A stretch of 64,000 bases of DNA from Fen-671 sp052325485. GTDB lineage: Bacteria > Actinomycetota > Acidimicrobiia > Acidimicrobiales > Palsa-688. The DNA is taken from contig JBKQUU010000288.1 of assembly GCA_052325485.1 (NCBI GenBank), forward strand, positions 24,951 through 88,950, in the 5' to 3' direction. Below the pieces are notes generated by a model. That model saw only the letters and a program-made list of their open reading frames with translations. It searched no databases and was not told where the DNA came from. The translations under genes and the position numbers were made by a program. Below, piece after piece: positions 51,867 to 61,500 of the stretch (the stretch's first letter is position 1; every line of letters starts with the position of its first letter).

Positions 51867-52748
51867 TCAGCGGGCTTGGACGACGGGGCACGACTGGTGG
51901 CCCAGGTCGTCCACTTCCACCTCCACCCTGTCACCGGCCCGCAGGTAGGGGACGTCGTCATGGCCGAACGACACGCCGGCCGGTGTGCCGGTGTTGATCA
52001 GGTCACCAGCCTCCAGGACCATGAACTGGCTCAGGTACCAGACCACATAGTGCACCCCGAAGATCATGTCGGCGGTGGTGCTGTCCTGGCGCAGCTCCCC
52101 GTTCACCCAGCAGCGCAGGCGGAGGGCCTGGGGGTCGGGCACCTCGTCGGCGGTTAGTAGCCACGGCCCCACCGGGTTGAACGTCTCGCAGCTCTTGCCC
52201 TTGTCCCACTGGCCCCCTCGTTCGTACTGGAACTCGCGCTCGCTCACGTCGTTGACGGCGACATAACCGGCGATGACGGCGGCCGCATCCTCAGGCGAGG
52301 CCAGGTACCGGGCTTGGCTCCCGATGACCACCCCCAGCTCGACCTCCCAGTCCGTCTTTTGCGAAGCCCGGGGGACGGCTATGTCGTCAAAAGGCCCGAC
52401 CACGGTGTTGGGCGCCTTCATGAACAAGACCGGCTCGGCGGGCACCTGCGCACCCGCTTCGGCGGCGTGCCCGCGGTAATTGAGGCCAATACAAATAATC
52501 TTGCCCGGCCGGGCCATAGGCGGCCCAATGCGCTCTCCCGTACGCAGGGTCACCGCCCCCGCCTCCAGGTGCCCGACCACAGGCAGGTCCGAGGTTTGCA
52601 GGGCCCGGCGGGCCGTCTCTAGGCCCTCGGCTGACAAGAAGCGCCCGTCGATGTCTGTCCCGAGGGGGCCAAGGTCGCGGACCAAGTCGTTGCCGTCCAC
52701 GGCCATAGGACGCTCGGACCCCGCCGCGCCGGCTCTAAGCAGTTTCAC
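51867..52748 (-). CDS. Fumarylacetoacetate-hydrolase-family protein
   Basis: 293 residues from GTG 52748. The core motifs IICIGLNYRGHAAEAG, EPVLFMKAPNTVVGPFDDI, DWEVELGVVIG (metal Glu residues), GYVAVNDVSEREFQ and GDLINTGTPAGVSFG match the FAH superfamily, particularly the acylpyruvate/2,4-diketo-3-deoxy-sugar-acid hydrolases. In a sugar locus it may cleave a diketo-deoxy acid to pyruvate and a smaller acid. Its upstream region carries the same 11-base motif as the LacI operon promoter. Confidence 0.85.
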   Translation of the reverse strand: MKLLRAGAAGSERPMAVDGNDLVRDLGPLGTDIDGRFLSAEGLETARRALQTSDLPVVGHLEAGAVTLRTGERIGPPMARPGKIICIGLNYRGHAAEAGAQVPAEPVLFMKAPNTVVGPFDDIAVPRASQKTDWEVELGVVIGSQARYLASPEDAAAVIAGYVAVNDVSEREFQYERGGQWDKGKSCETFNPVGPWLLTADEVPDPQALRLRCWVNGELRQDSTTADMIFGVHYVVWYLSQFMVLEAGDLINTGTPAGVSFGHDDVPYLRAGDRVEVEVDDLGHQSCPVVQAR

Positions 52749-52775
52749 GCCCGTATTTCCTTTCGCCGGCCCCTC

Positions 52776-52786
52776 TTATCGTTAGC
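52776..52786 (-). promoter_or_regulatory. Second copy of the candidate LacI motif
   Basis: Minus-strand GCTAACGATAA, identical over 11 bases to the motif at 48008-48018, again with TAACGA placed like a -10 box about 30 bases before the start of the FAH-family gene. Confidence 0.5.
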
Positions 52787-52844
52787 GCCAGCCATCAGGC
52801 CCAATCATTTCATAAACGCTTCGCCACGTCGCGTCCCCGGGCCG

Positions 52845-53357
52845 TCACCCGGCTGCCCCGGCGGCAGCCTGGTCCAGTTCCATCATCTCGATCAGGCCCT
52901 GGATATAGCCGAGGGCGAACGCCCGTCCCCGGTGCCCATAAGGCGAGTCACCGACCATGGCTGGCGCGTGGTCGTCCAGTATGAACCCGTCGTCAACCCC
53001 CGCGGTGAAGCTCCCGTACGACCCGCGCCCGGTTGAGTTGCCTTCGCCGAGGAAGCACTCGACGAACGTAGGGACGGTGCCCTTGACATCGCGAAAGTGG
53101 ACGTAGGCGATCTTGTCCCGAGGGGCCAGGTAGCGGACGGCGTCCAGCACGGCTTGCTCCCCTCCATCTCCGATAGCGTCCCCCAGGCAGGGTTCGATGG
53201 CGAGACCGGGCCCGGGCCAAATCTCCACCGCCCGCTTCAGGGCGTCGACGGAGCGAAAGATCCGAGCTACCCCGGCCAGTTCGGGGACCGGGGGGTCATC
53301 GGGGTGCCGCGCCAGGCGCACCCCGGCCTCCTCGGCCACCGGCGCCAGGTCCGAGGG
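52845..53357 (-). pseudogene. Mannonate dehydratase fragment (C-terminal half)
   Basis: About 170 codons that match only the end of UxuA: AEEAGVRLARHPDDPPVPEL, GVARIFRSVDALKRAVEIW, YVHFRDVKGTVPTFVECFLG, DDHAPAMVGDSPYGHRGRAF. The intact enzyme is near 350-390 residues and needs metal ligands from the missing N-terminal half. The frame meets a stop immediately upstream (about 53357), and the lost half is not found nearby. A deletion remnant of hexuronate metabolism. Confidence 0.75.
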
Positions 53358-53433
53358 CTATCCACGTTGTCATACCGGAGCTATCCCATCGGGTGGCCCG
53401 TTCGGGCCCGGCACCTCGTGATGCCAAAGACCG

Positions 53434-54480
53434 TCATAACTCGGGCCTGGACAAACGGGGTGCACCGGGGGCAGGTGGGCGGCAGACGACAATATCGAGG
53501 TCGCCACTGGCTCGAGCCGGCCCGGCGGCGTAGGTCATCAGCACAGTGGCGCCTCGCTCGAGCGCGACCCGCCGAGCGGGGAAGCCCCCCTCAAGATGGC
53601 CTGAGCCAGCCACCACCACGAGCACCGCGTAGCCCTCGCCGATATCCCCGCCCGCACGGGCGAGCACTCGCTCGGCCCGGAAGAAGGGGCCGGCCGCGGG
53701 CGGCAGAAGAGGGCCGGCGGCACCTAGCCCTCGGCCACGGAGCTGTTCGACCCGGTCCCCGCTCCAAGCCTCCCGGTCCACGCAGCTGAGGGCCAGGTCG
53801 GTCCCCAGCCCCAAGTCCCCTCCGATCGGGGACCGGCGCTCGATGGCGATGGTGAAGTCAGAGGGCTCCTGCAGCTCTATGATCAAGATCCCCGGACCGA
53901 CGGCGTGAGGCACGCCCGCGGGCACGAGGAGAGCCGAACCGGCCTGCACGGCCAGGACGTGGAGAGCCGAAAGCATCTCGTCCACCCGCTGCTCCGCCAC
54001 CCAGGCGTCCAGCTCGTGCCGCCCTACCGGGCGGTGGAAACCTAGGTGCACCTGCGCGCCCGGGACGGCGTCAACGACCAGCCAGGCCTCGGTCTTGCCG
54101 TGGGCACAACCAAGGTGAGCTCGAGCAAACTCGCGGTTAGGGTGGCAGTGCACGATCAGGCGCTCGGCGGAGTCAAGGAGCTTCACGAGCAGCCCGGGGT
54201 CGCGGCCGTAGGCGGCGACGTGCTCCGGACCGAGATAGGCCTCCGGGTCAACCTCGATGGCATCTCGCAGCAGCCGTCCGTCGGGCAGACGGCTGAGGCC
54301 GCTCGACGCCTCTTGCCACCGCGTCGTCACCGAAGCGACCCAGTCCTCGGGCTCGGGTGCCGCCCCCGGGTCGGCCCCTCGGAAACGGGCGGACATCCCG
54401 CCGCCCGGATAAGTGTGGGCCGGGTAATTGGCACCCAGCACGATCGGGTCGAGCGAAGTCGCGTCTGTCACCCTCACCAT
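53434..54480 (-). CDS. Class I phosphomannose-isomerase-like protein (short form)
   Basis: 348 residues from ATG 54480, overlapping the end of the PfkB kinase gene by 7 bases. Cupin metal-site motifs LIVHCHPNREFARAHLG, HGKTEAWLVVDA and LVPAGVPHAVGPGILIIELQ are present. It is a second, only distantly similar isomerase-like protein in the locus. It likely acts on an imported or kinase-made sugar; co-translation with PfkB suggests the two steps follow each other. Confidence 0.82.
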   Translation of the reverse strand: MVRVTDATSLDPIVLGANYPAHTYPGGGMSARFRGADPGAAPEPEDWVASVTTRWQEASSGLSRLPDGRLLRDAIEVDPEAYLGPEHVAAYGRDPGLLVKLLDSAERLIVHCHPNREFARAHLGCAHGKTEAWLVVDAVPGAQVHLGFHRPVGRHELDAWVAEQRVDEMLSALHVLAVQAGSALLVPAGVPHAVGPGILIIELQEPSDFTIAIERRSPIGGDLGLGTDLALSCVDREAWSGDRVEQLRGRGLGAAGPLLPPAAGPFFRAERVLARAGGDIGEGYAVLVVVAGSGHLEGGFPARRVALERGATVLMTYAAGPARASGDLDIVVCRPPAPGAPRLSRPEL

Positions 54481-55394
54481 CCTCCTCCAGCCAGTGCGTC
54501 GGTCTCTTCGCGGCTCGGCATCCCGAGCCACCCTGCTCCTTTTTGCGCCTTGATCGCCGCCGCCGCCGTAGCAAACCGGGCCGCGCTGTGGACGCTGAGC
54601 CCTCTGGCCAAAGAAAAGGCGTAGGCACCATGGAAGACGTCCCCGCACCCGGTCGTGTCCCTCGCCCTCACTGTCGGCGCCGCCATTGTCCACATGCCTT
54701 CGTCGGTGAGCCACACACTTCCCTGTGGCCCGAGTGTCACCCCGAGCGCCACCTGGCCCAATTTCTCCCGGGCCACTGCCAGCCCGGCCTGCGGTTCAGC
54801 CACCCCTGTAAAACCGCTTAGGCCGTCCGCCGAAAAGACCACGTGGTCAGCAAGTTGAGCGAGCTCAGTGGCGGCCTGCGCTCGGGCGTCCTCGAAGTCC
54901 AGTACCCGGGGGATCCCCTTTTCGCTCGCAGAGCGGAAGGCACTGGCGGTGCACCGTGGGTGCACTTGATCAGCCAGGACCGCGCCTGCACCACCAACCG
55001 GCGGGAGCCGCCACGAGCCGGCGCTGGCGTCCAGGTTCGTGCCCCGGTAAAAACCGACCCACCGACGCCCTTCCGCGTCCACCAGAACGCACGAGACCGA
55101 CGTTGACCCACCACCCAGCACCGATCCCTCGCCAACCTCTACGCCGCAGTCCTGGAGCATCCCCAGCACGGTCCTTCCGGCCGGGTCATCACCCACCAGG
55201 CCCGTCCAACAGGCATGGCCACCCAACTGCGCCACGGCCACCGCGGCCGTGGCCGCGTTCCCGCCCCCACCCCACCTCGAGCCCTGGGCCACGTGCTTTC
55301 CTTCTCCGGTGGGCAGAGCGCGTACTTCCAACACATGGTCCAGCACGACCGCGCCCACGCAGAGCACACGAGCCTCACCACCAACTTCCCTCAT
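54474..55394 (-). CDS. PfkB-family carbohydrate kinase
   Basis: 306 residues from ATG 55394. A more upstream ATG (55427) overlaps the -10 box, so it cannot be the start. The motif GGGGNAATAAVAVAQLGGHA and the catalytic signature DTTGCGDVFHGAYA with Asp252 are intact. It phosphorylates a sugar or sugar acid with ATP. Downstream it is coupled to a phosphomannose-isomerase-like gene; upstream it is divergent from a class I aldolase, suggesting kinase-isomerase-aldolase steps of one pathway. Confidence 0.88.
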   Translation of the reverse strand: MREVGGEARVLCVGAVVLDHVLEVRALPTGEGKHVAQGSRWGGGGNAATAAVAVAQLGGHACWTGLVGDDPAGRTVLGMLQDCGVEVGEGSVLGGGSTSVSCVLVDAEGRRWVGFYRGTNLDASAGSWRLPPVGGAGAVLADQVHPRCTASAFRSASEKGIPRVLDFEDARAQAATELAQLADHVVFSADGLSGFTGVAEPQAGLAVAREKLGQVALGVTLGPQGSVWLTDEGMWTMAAPTVRARDTTGCGDVFHGAYAFSLARGLSVHSAARFATAAAAIKAQKGAGWLGMPSREETDALAGGGW

Positions 55395-55425
55395 CGCACC
55401 ACCGGGACGTCCCACCGGACCAGCC

Positions 55426-55454
55426 ATGCTAACCGGGCGCTCTGTATGTGTCAA
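55426..55454 (-). promoter_or_regulatory. Promoter of the PfkB operon
   Basis: Consensus -35 TTGACA (55449-55454), 17-base spacer and TAGCAT (55426-55431) on the minus strand. A second TTGACT (55464-55469) lies 15 bases upstream. Transcription would start near 55419, about 25 bases before the chosen ATG. Confidence 0.7.
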
Positions 55455-55518
55455 GACAACGTAAGTCAAGGGCTACTTAAACCTTTGAAATCGCTCTTTT
55501 GGGCGGTGTCGATAGCTC

Positions 55519-55546
55519 TTACGACAGTATACGAAGCACCTAGTAT
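55519..55546 (+). promoter_or_regulatory. Promoter of the aldolase-DeoR genes
   Basis: TTACGA (55519-55524) and TAGTAT (55541-55546) with a 16-base spacer, divergent from the PfkB promoter. The motif AGTAT occurs twice in this region, and the interrupted repeat AAGCA ... TGCTT (55534-55550) could be a DeoR site. Confidence 0.45.
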
Positions 55547-55584
55547 GCTTTAGGGGTGCGTTGGAGTACAGGAGGAAGAGACCT

Positions 55585-56412
55585 ATGAGCATGGGTACGA
55601 AAATACGTTTGGCGCGAGTGTTCAGCCACCCTTCGCGGCGTCTGTTCTCGGTGGCGGTCGATCATTTCGTCGGCTACCCAAGGACCATGACCGACGGCCT
55701 TCGGGACCTCCCGAGGACGATAGCTGCGGTTGTCCAGGCGGGGCCCGATGCGGTGACTATGACCGAAGGAGCGGCCAAGAACTGCTGGGCTCCCTACGCA
55801 GGAAAGGTGGCGCTCATTGTCCAGATGGGTTGTTTCACCCCGGATGACCGCGTCCTCGAGGTGCTGGGGAGTGTCCCCGGGGTTGTCCGCCTAGGCGCCG
55901 ACGCGGTGGCGATGGCGATCGGTGTGCGAGGTCCTCGTGAAGGCGAGTACCTCCGGCTCCTGTCAGGCACGGTCACCGAAGCTGAGCGCTATGGTATGCC
56001 TGTAATAGCTCACATATACGCGCGGTCCTACAAAGCGGAGCCGATTATCGTTTCGGACGCGGAAAGCATCGCCTGGGCCGTCAGGTGCGGCATCGAGTGC
56101 GGTGCGGACGTTATCAAGGTCATCTATCCCGGGGACCCAGTTGCGTTCCGGGAGATCGTTGAGTCCTGCCCCGTCCCCGTCGTGGTGGCGGGCGGCCCGC
56201 GGACCGAGACCTTCCTGGAGGCTCTCGAGCAAGTCAGTGTGGTGTTGTCCTGCGGTGCGTCGGGGTTGACGGTGGGACGGAACGTGTGGGGACCGAACGT
56301 CGACGCCGTCACCGCAGTATCGGCGTACAAGCACGTCGTACACGACGGCCTCTCACCGGAACAGGCCATAAGGCTGTCCGAAGACGAAGCCAACGACAAG
56401 CTGAAGGTGTAG
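55585..56412 (+). CDS. DeoC/LacD/FbaB-type class I aldolase
   Basis: 275 residues from ATG 55585 (AGGAGGA upstream). It is a TIM-barrel aldolase of the DhnA/LsrF group: FSVAVDHFVGYP (Asp26), GPDAVTMTEGAA, GMPVIAHIYAR, Schiff-base Lys178 in ADVIKVIYPGD, and VVVAGGPRTE for phosphate binding. It should cleave a phosphorylated ketose or deoxy-sugar, possibly the product of the PfkB kinase. Very different from the 8.8-kb fructose-bisphosphate aldolase. Confidence 0.85.
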   Translation: MSMGTKIRLARVFSHPSRRLFSVAVDHFVGYPRTMTDGLRDLPRTIAAVVQAGPDAVTMTEGAAKNCWAPYAGKVALIVQMGCFTPDDRVLEVLGSVPGVVRLGADAVAMAIGVRGPREGEYLRLLSGTVTEAERYGMPVIAHIYARSYKAEPIIVSDAESIAWAVRCGIECGADVIKVIYPGDPVAFREIVESCPVPVVVAGGPRTETFLEALEQVSVVLSCGASGLTVGRNVWGPNVDAVTAVSAYKHVVHDGLSPEQAIRLSEDEANDKLKV

Positions 56413-56452
56413 TCTCACGGGACCAGGCCCGTCGCCAAATCAGCAGCGGCAG

Positions 56453-57214
56453 TTGCCTCCCCAACGTCGCCAGGCCATCCTCGACCTCGCCGTCCGGCGA
56501 GGCCAAGTAGAAGTTAACGACGTCAGTGAACTGTTCGGGATATCAAAGGTCACCGCTCGCAATGACTTGGACTATTTGGCCCAACAGAACCTGGTCGTCC
56601 GTTCCCGGGGTGGCGCGGTGGCTGCTCTGCACCAATCGCTCACCGCCAGCTTCTCAGTGCGGGCGTTGCAACATCAAGACGAAAAGCGCCGTATTGCCCG
56701 TGCCGCGCTCGGCTTTATCGTCCCCGGCGAGACGATAATACTCGATGCCGGCAGCACCGTGGTCGAGCTCAGCAACCTGATCTCGAACCCCGAAGAGCTG
56801 ACAGTGGTAACGCCCGCCCTCAATATCGCCATGCAGTTAGGTTCGCTCCCCGGCGTGGAAGTGATCACTGTGGGCGGGAAATTGGATGCCCAGACCATAA
56901 GCAATGTTGGCCCGATCGCCGAGATGCAGCTTCAGAGCGTCCTAGCCCATAAGCTGTTCCTGGGCGCGTACGCCATAGATCCGCAGGGAGACCTGGCCGA
57001 ACCGAAGCAGGAGGTCGCCGGCCTCAAGAGGGCGATGGTCAAAGCCGCTCGCCAGGTGGTCTTGCTGGCTGACTCGTCCAAATGGGACGCGCGCTCGGCC
57101 CGGGCAAAAGTCGTTGGCCTAGAGGCGTTCCATATTGTAGTTACGGACTCGGGCCTTGAAGATAGTGCCCGCCGTTCGCTCGAGCGGAGGGGCATAAAGG
57201 TCATCGTGGCGTGA
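56453..57214 (+). CDS. DeoR-family transcriptional regulator
   Basis: 253 residues from TTG 56453. The N-terminal helix-turn-helix reads RQAILDLAVRRGQVEVNDVS then ELFGISKVTARNDLDYLAQQ. The effector domain has the family's phosphosugar site DAGSTVVELSNLI, and DSSKWDARS near the end. DeoR proteins respond to phosphorylated sugars. It follows the aldolase by 40 bases, likely in one transcript, and probably controls the divergent promoters at 55.4-55.5 kb. Confidence 0.88.
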   Translation: MPPQRRQAILDLAVRRGQVEVNDVSELFGISKVTARNDLDYLAQQNLVVRSRGGAVAALHQSLTASFSVRALQHQDEKRRIARAALGFIVPGETIILDAGSTVVELSNLISNPEELTVVTPALNIAMQLGSLPGVEVITVGGKLDAQTISNVGPIAEMQLQSVLAHKLFLGAYAIDPQGDLAEPKQEVAGLKRAMVKAARQVVLLADSSKWDARSARAKVVGLEAFHIVVTDSGLEDSARRSLERRGIKVIVA

Positions 57215-57248
57215 ACCTGCCGTCTTGTTGGCCGCCTCGGCGTCCCGG

Positions 57249-58487
57249 CTAGGCCTGAGGGACAAGCCCGTTGACGGTGTCGAGCATGGCCACGATGTTC
57301 TCGGGCGGCACATCGGCCAGGATGTTGTGCACCTGTTGGAAGACGAAGCCGCCTCCCGGGCCCAAGATGTCCACCTGGTGACGGACATGCTCCCGGATGG
57401 CGTCGGGCGTCCCGTGAGCCAAGAGCCATTGGGTTTCACAACCACCGCCCCAAAATGTTATGTCCCGGCCAAAATCGCGCTTCAGTTCGGCCGTGCCCAT
57501 CCCTTTGCAGCTGATCTGCACCGGGTTGATGGCATCCAGGCCGGCTTCAATAAGCTCAGGCAAGAGGGGCCGCACCCCGCCACAGCAATGGAGCATCACC
57601 TTGACGTCGGCCAGCTCCTTGGCCCGCTGCCACATCCGCCCGTGGCGGGGCTTGAAGAACTCCCGGTACATACGGGGGGATATCTGGGGGCCGTTCTGCA
57701 TGCCGAGGTCGTCGCCGAAAAGGATGATGTCGATATAGGGCCCGACCAGGCCAAGGTACCTTTCCAGGTTCTTCAAGTGGCGCTCGGTCAGGCGCTCTAG
57801 AAGGTCGTGGGCCCGATCGGGCTCCGCCGCCAGCAGGGCTAGAAAATTGTCGTTGCGGTACAGGAACTGCCCGAACTCCATGAGGTTGCCGCCGAACAGG
57901 CCGATTATCGCCCGGTCGGTGCTTTCCCGCAGCCGGCGGGCACCGGCGACCATTCTGTCGTCCCCGCCGGGGCCGTCCACCAGGGGGCCGGGCGGGGCGG
58001 CGACGTTCCACATGCACTCGGCGATGACCTCCTCCAGCCGTTCATGGTCCGCCTCGCCCTCGGCGAAAGGGTAGTAGGCCGCTTCGAAGTACAGCGCGCC
58101 ATCAGGCATCTGGCCGATGATGCGGCCCGTCCCGGCCCGTATGACCCAACCCCGGTCGGTCCGTTCCGGGGCCACCCACACCGGCACCTGGCAGGGGGTC
58201 CCGTCGGGCAGGGCCCAGTCTGTCCAGTCGGCGTCGTCCAAGGCAAAACCCCGGCCCAGTTCTATGGTGTCCACGCCGAAGCGCTCGAGCACGTCCTCGT
58301 CCAGTACGGCCAGTTGTTGCTGGATGTCGTACACCCGCACCGGCCTGGGGGCCAGGTCGAGATAGGCCCGCAGGCGCGGGTAAGCGATGGCGGAGATGCC
58401 GGAGGACCGGTGACCACCGAGGTCGACCGGCACCCGGTCCGTCTCGCGGTGGTCCAATGCGGCCATTACCCGGTCCCGGGACTTCAT
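57249..58487 (-). CDS. Uroporphyrinogen-decarboxylase-like protein (possible zinc methyltransferase)
   Basis: 412 residues from ATG 58487 (AAGGAGC upstream). URO-D fold motifs: RDRVMAALDHRETDRVPVDL at the start, and FGDDLGMQNGPQISPRMYRE. A His-x-Cys ... Cys set (His300, Cys302 in MLHCCGG; Cys350 in GGGCETQ) resembles the zinc site of MtaA/MtbA-type methyltransferases of the same superfamily; true uroporphyrinogen decarboxylases lack it. It sits in an alpha-mannosidase/sugar-importer operon and no heme genes are near, so heme synthesis is unlikely. The real substrate is unknown. Confidence 0.8.
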   Translation of the reverse strand: MKSRDRVMAALDHRETDRVPVDLGGHRSSGISAIAYPRLRAYLDLAPRPVRVYDIQQQLAVLDEDVLERFGVDTIELGRGFALDDADWTDWALPDGTPCQVPVWVAPERTDRGWVIRAGTGRIIGQMPDGALYFEAAYYPFAEGEADHERLEEVIAECMWNVAAPPGPLVDGPGGDDRMVAGARRLRESTDRAIIGLFGGNLMEFGQFLYRNDNFLALLAAEPDRAHDLLERLTERHLKNLERYLGLVGPYIDIILFGDDLGMQNGPQISPRMYREFFKPRHGRMWQRAKELADVKVMLHCCGGVRPLLPELIEAGLDAINPVQISCKGMGTAELKRDFGRDITFWGGGCETQWLLAHGTPDAIREHVRHQVDILGPGGGFVFQQVHNILADVPPENIVAMLDTVNGLVPQA

Positions 58488-58548
58488 TATTTGCTCCTTA
58501 CTGCTCGGTGTTCTTTCGGTCCTCGGTGTTGGTGCCGTCGGGGCGGCG

Positions 58549-61500
58549 CTAGGCCTGGGAGGTGGGCGCAAAGCTCAGGTCACCGCCGAGGGCCAGCGCC
58601 CTGGTCTCACCGGGTTTGAGACGGACGACGGTCGAGCCGTCCCGGACCACCAGGTCGGCCCGGCCGTCCTCGAACACGGTGGCCGACGACGCCGTGGCCA
58701 CGGTCAGGTCGGGGAAGCGGACGGTCGTCGCCACCTCCTCCTCGGCCATGTTGTTGAGCCAGAGCAGGAGCTCTCGCCCGTCTCGGGACGGCGTGGCCTG
58801 CACCAGCCTGACCTCGCCCCGCTCGATCAGGCACAAGCTCCCTGAGGCGGCCATGTGGCCCCGGCGAGCGGCCGAGGGGACGATGGCGGCGACAAGCGGG
58901 GTGCTGACCGAATCTCCCAACTGCGCCCCCAGCGTCACGGCACCGCTGTTGGCCGACGAGGTGCCAGAGGAGGTGCCAGAGGAGGTGCCAGAGGAGGTGC
59001 CAGAGGAGGTGCCAGAGGAGGTGATGGCGTAACGGAAGCTCATCTCGCCGCCCTGCTCGGTCGGGAAATTGGTGTCCCAGATGTTATTGAGGGCCCAGGA
59101 GTAGATGGTCCCGGGCTCCGGCTCGTCCAGGCGCAGGGTGCCCGGGAAAGGCGAGTAGGGCGAATGGATGTCGCCGAACTGCACCAGAGGGGCGTCGACC
59201 GTCGCCCACGCCGTCGCCCCTGTCCCTTCGGCCAGGGCCACCCAGTGCCGGACCGCCCTCATGTGCTGAGGGCACCCCGGCACGGTGGGGGAACTGGCGC
59301 TGGTGCCCAACCCCGGCAGTTCGTAGACCAGATCGGGAGCGAGGGCGGCGAAGGGGAAGGCGAAAAAGACGCTCTGCTTGTCCAGCGTGCGGTCCTTCCA
59401 CATCCGGTTGTGGATCTCGACCCGGGGGACTCCTTGCCATGCCGTGATGGTGGTGAGGAGCCGGGAACACCCCGGGGCCCTGACGTCGAGGGTCATGCTC
59501 TGGCCCAGGTCACTGGCCTCGTGACGGACCACAACGGCGGCCTCGGCCGTGACCCGGTCGGCGATCAGGTCGAGAGCACGGCTGAAGACCCGCCCCGATA
59601 AGTGGTCCACCTTGGTGGCGGTCCCGTAACGGTCGAAAACGTAGGCGTTGAGACCAAGGCGCGCCCGGGTGTTGACCAGCTCCCGCCCCGTCGATCGTTC
59701 CCGTAGCGAAGCGATGGAGGCGTCGGCGGCGGCGTAGCTCACGCGGTAGAACTCGTTTTCCACCACGGCGTCATCAGGGCGGCTCACCTCGAGCGGTACC
59801 GGGGCCCCCTCCACCACGTTGAAGCGGGCGTAGCCGAGGCTGGGCACGTCCCGGGCCAGGAACTGAAGGAAACGCCCGGCCGGCCGGTGGGCAACGTGCT
59901 CCTGGGGCAGGGCCCGGGTGGCGATCTTGGTCCCGTCGCGGTCGTCCTCCACCCCGACTTCCACGTCCCCGGGCACCGTGCTGAAGGGGAGGAAGACCTT
60001 GACCACGTCGGTGCGGGCCCAGCCGGCGGCGTTGAACACGACCACGTTGGCCAGGCCCCGGTTACCCCCTACGACATCGGCGGCGCGGCGGGCGCCGAGG
60101 TCCACGAGCGCCGCCGAGGCTTCCCGGGCATTGCGGGCGAAGGAGGCCTTGCGCTGCCATTGCAGGTCGCCTGAACCCCAACCCTCCTCATCGTCTTTCC
60201 AGGGGTGCCGCGCCCCCCAGGTGTGCTCGTCGAACAAGCCGATGTCCTCGTAGGCCTGGCTGGTCCCGGCCACCGGCGCCGGTGGCTCCCCGGACATCAC
60301 GTCGGCGACGGCGTTCAGGGCCCGGCCCACGCGTACCGACCCCTGGGCTTGGCGGGCCCAGCCAAGCATGCGGGCCCCCGAGCCGAGGCCGTCGGCCCAC
60401 CAGTCGGCCCAGTCCCCCTGCCACTCCGGGACCGAGCCGCCCAGTCGTTCCAGCGCCCGGGCGCAAAACTCTTCGTTACGGTCGACCCGCAAGTGCGGGT
60501 AGGCCCAGGCGGCGTCCCAGTCCCGGGCTATCTCTGAAACGGCCAGGTTGGGGGGGGCGTTGTCGCCGTACTTGCCCTGCACCCGCAGGTGCAGGAAATC
60601 GTGGGGGTAAGGGTCGCGCACCACTTTTTCCGCTTCCGGCAACCAGGTCCCGGAGTCGAAAGGATAGGACCGTTCGGCCAGGGCGGCCAGGTAGCAGGGA
60701 AGGCTGTCCTGGGCCACGGCGAACGACTCGGCCAGGCCCACGATGTTGCCTTCCATGTAGGCGTTCCCGTGGAGGGTGTCGGTGTGCCAGACCAACAAGC
60801 GCTTGCCGCTGGGCGCTTTCCAGTAAAAAGGCCGGCCCAATTTCTCGCCTCCGATGAGGTAGGGGACCGAACGGCCAGCGTAATTATGGGCCACCGATAA
60901 GAACTTCACCCCCACGTCGGCCAGCACCTCGACCAGCCCGCTCACCCCGCCGGGGACGTCGGTCTGCATGGCCGTGGTGATGGCCAGGCCGTGCTCGGCC
61001 CGCAGCTCGACGGCGTAGCGCACCATCTCGTACAGCTCCTCGATGGCGCAGGCCTCGGTGTGCATGTTGAGGCTCATGGCGCTGATACCGACGTGCCCGG
61101 CGTTGACGGCGTCGACCATGCGCCGCCGGTCACGGGCGCCCCGCGAGGCGAACCACCGCTCGAGGGGCCAGTTGACCTCTACGTTCCAACGGAAACGGGC
61201 GTCGTCGTCCCAGCCGCGGGTGCGCTCGACCAGGTCGAGCACCGAATCGAGGTACTGCAGGTGGTTGGCCGTCACCACCTCCTGGCGGTCCGTGTAGCCC
61301 ACGTCCAGGTGAGTGTGGTGGACCAAGGAAACGGACCATTTGCGCTGAGGGCGTACCGTTAGTTGTCCCCGGCTGGCCACTTCGCCGTTGGCGGAGCGGA
61401 CGGTGAACCCGCACTGCTGGGGGGCGTGCACCTCGGGGACGAGCACCTGGGCGACCAGGGCGGTGCCTTGGCGTTCGAACTGGACAGGCCCGGCCTCTCC

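Noticed and set aside
57249..58487. True uroporphyrinogen decarboxylase for heme synthesis
   Set aside because: A zinc-type His/Cys set and a sugar-operon setting; no heme genes nearby.
58958..59017. Regular repeats as a possible CRISPR array
   Set aside because: Twelve-base units without spacers, in frame within an enzyme gene.
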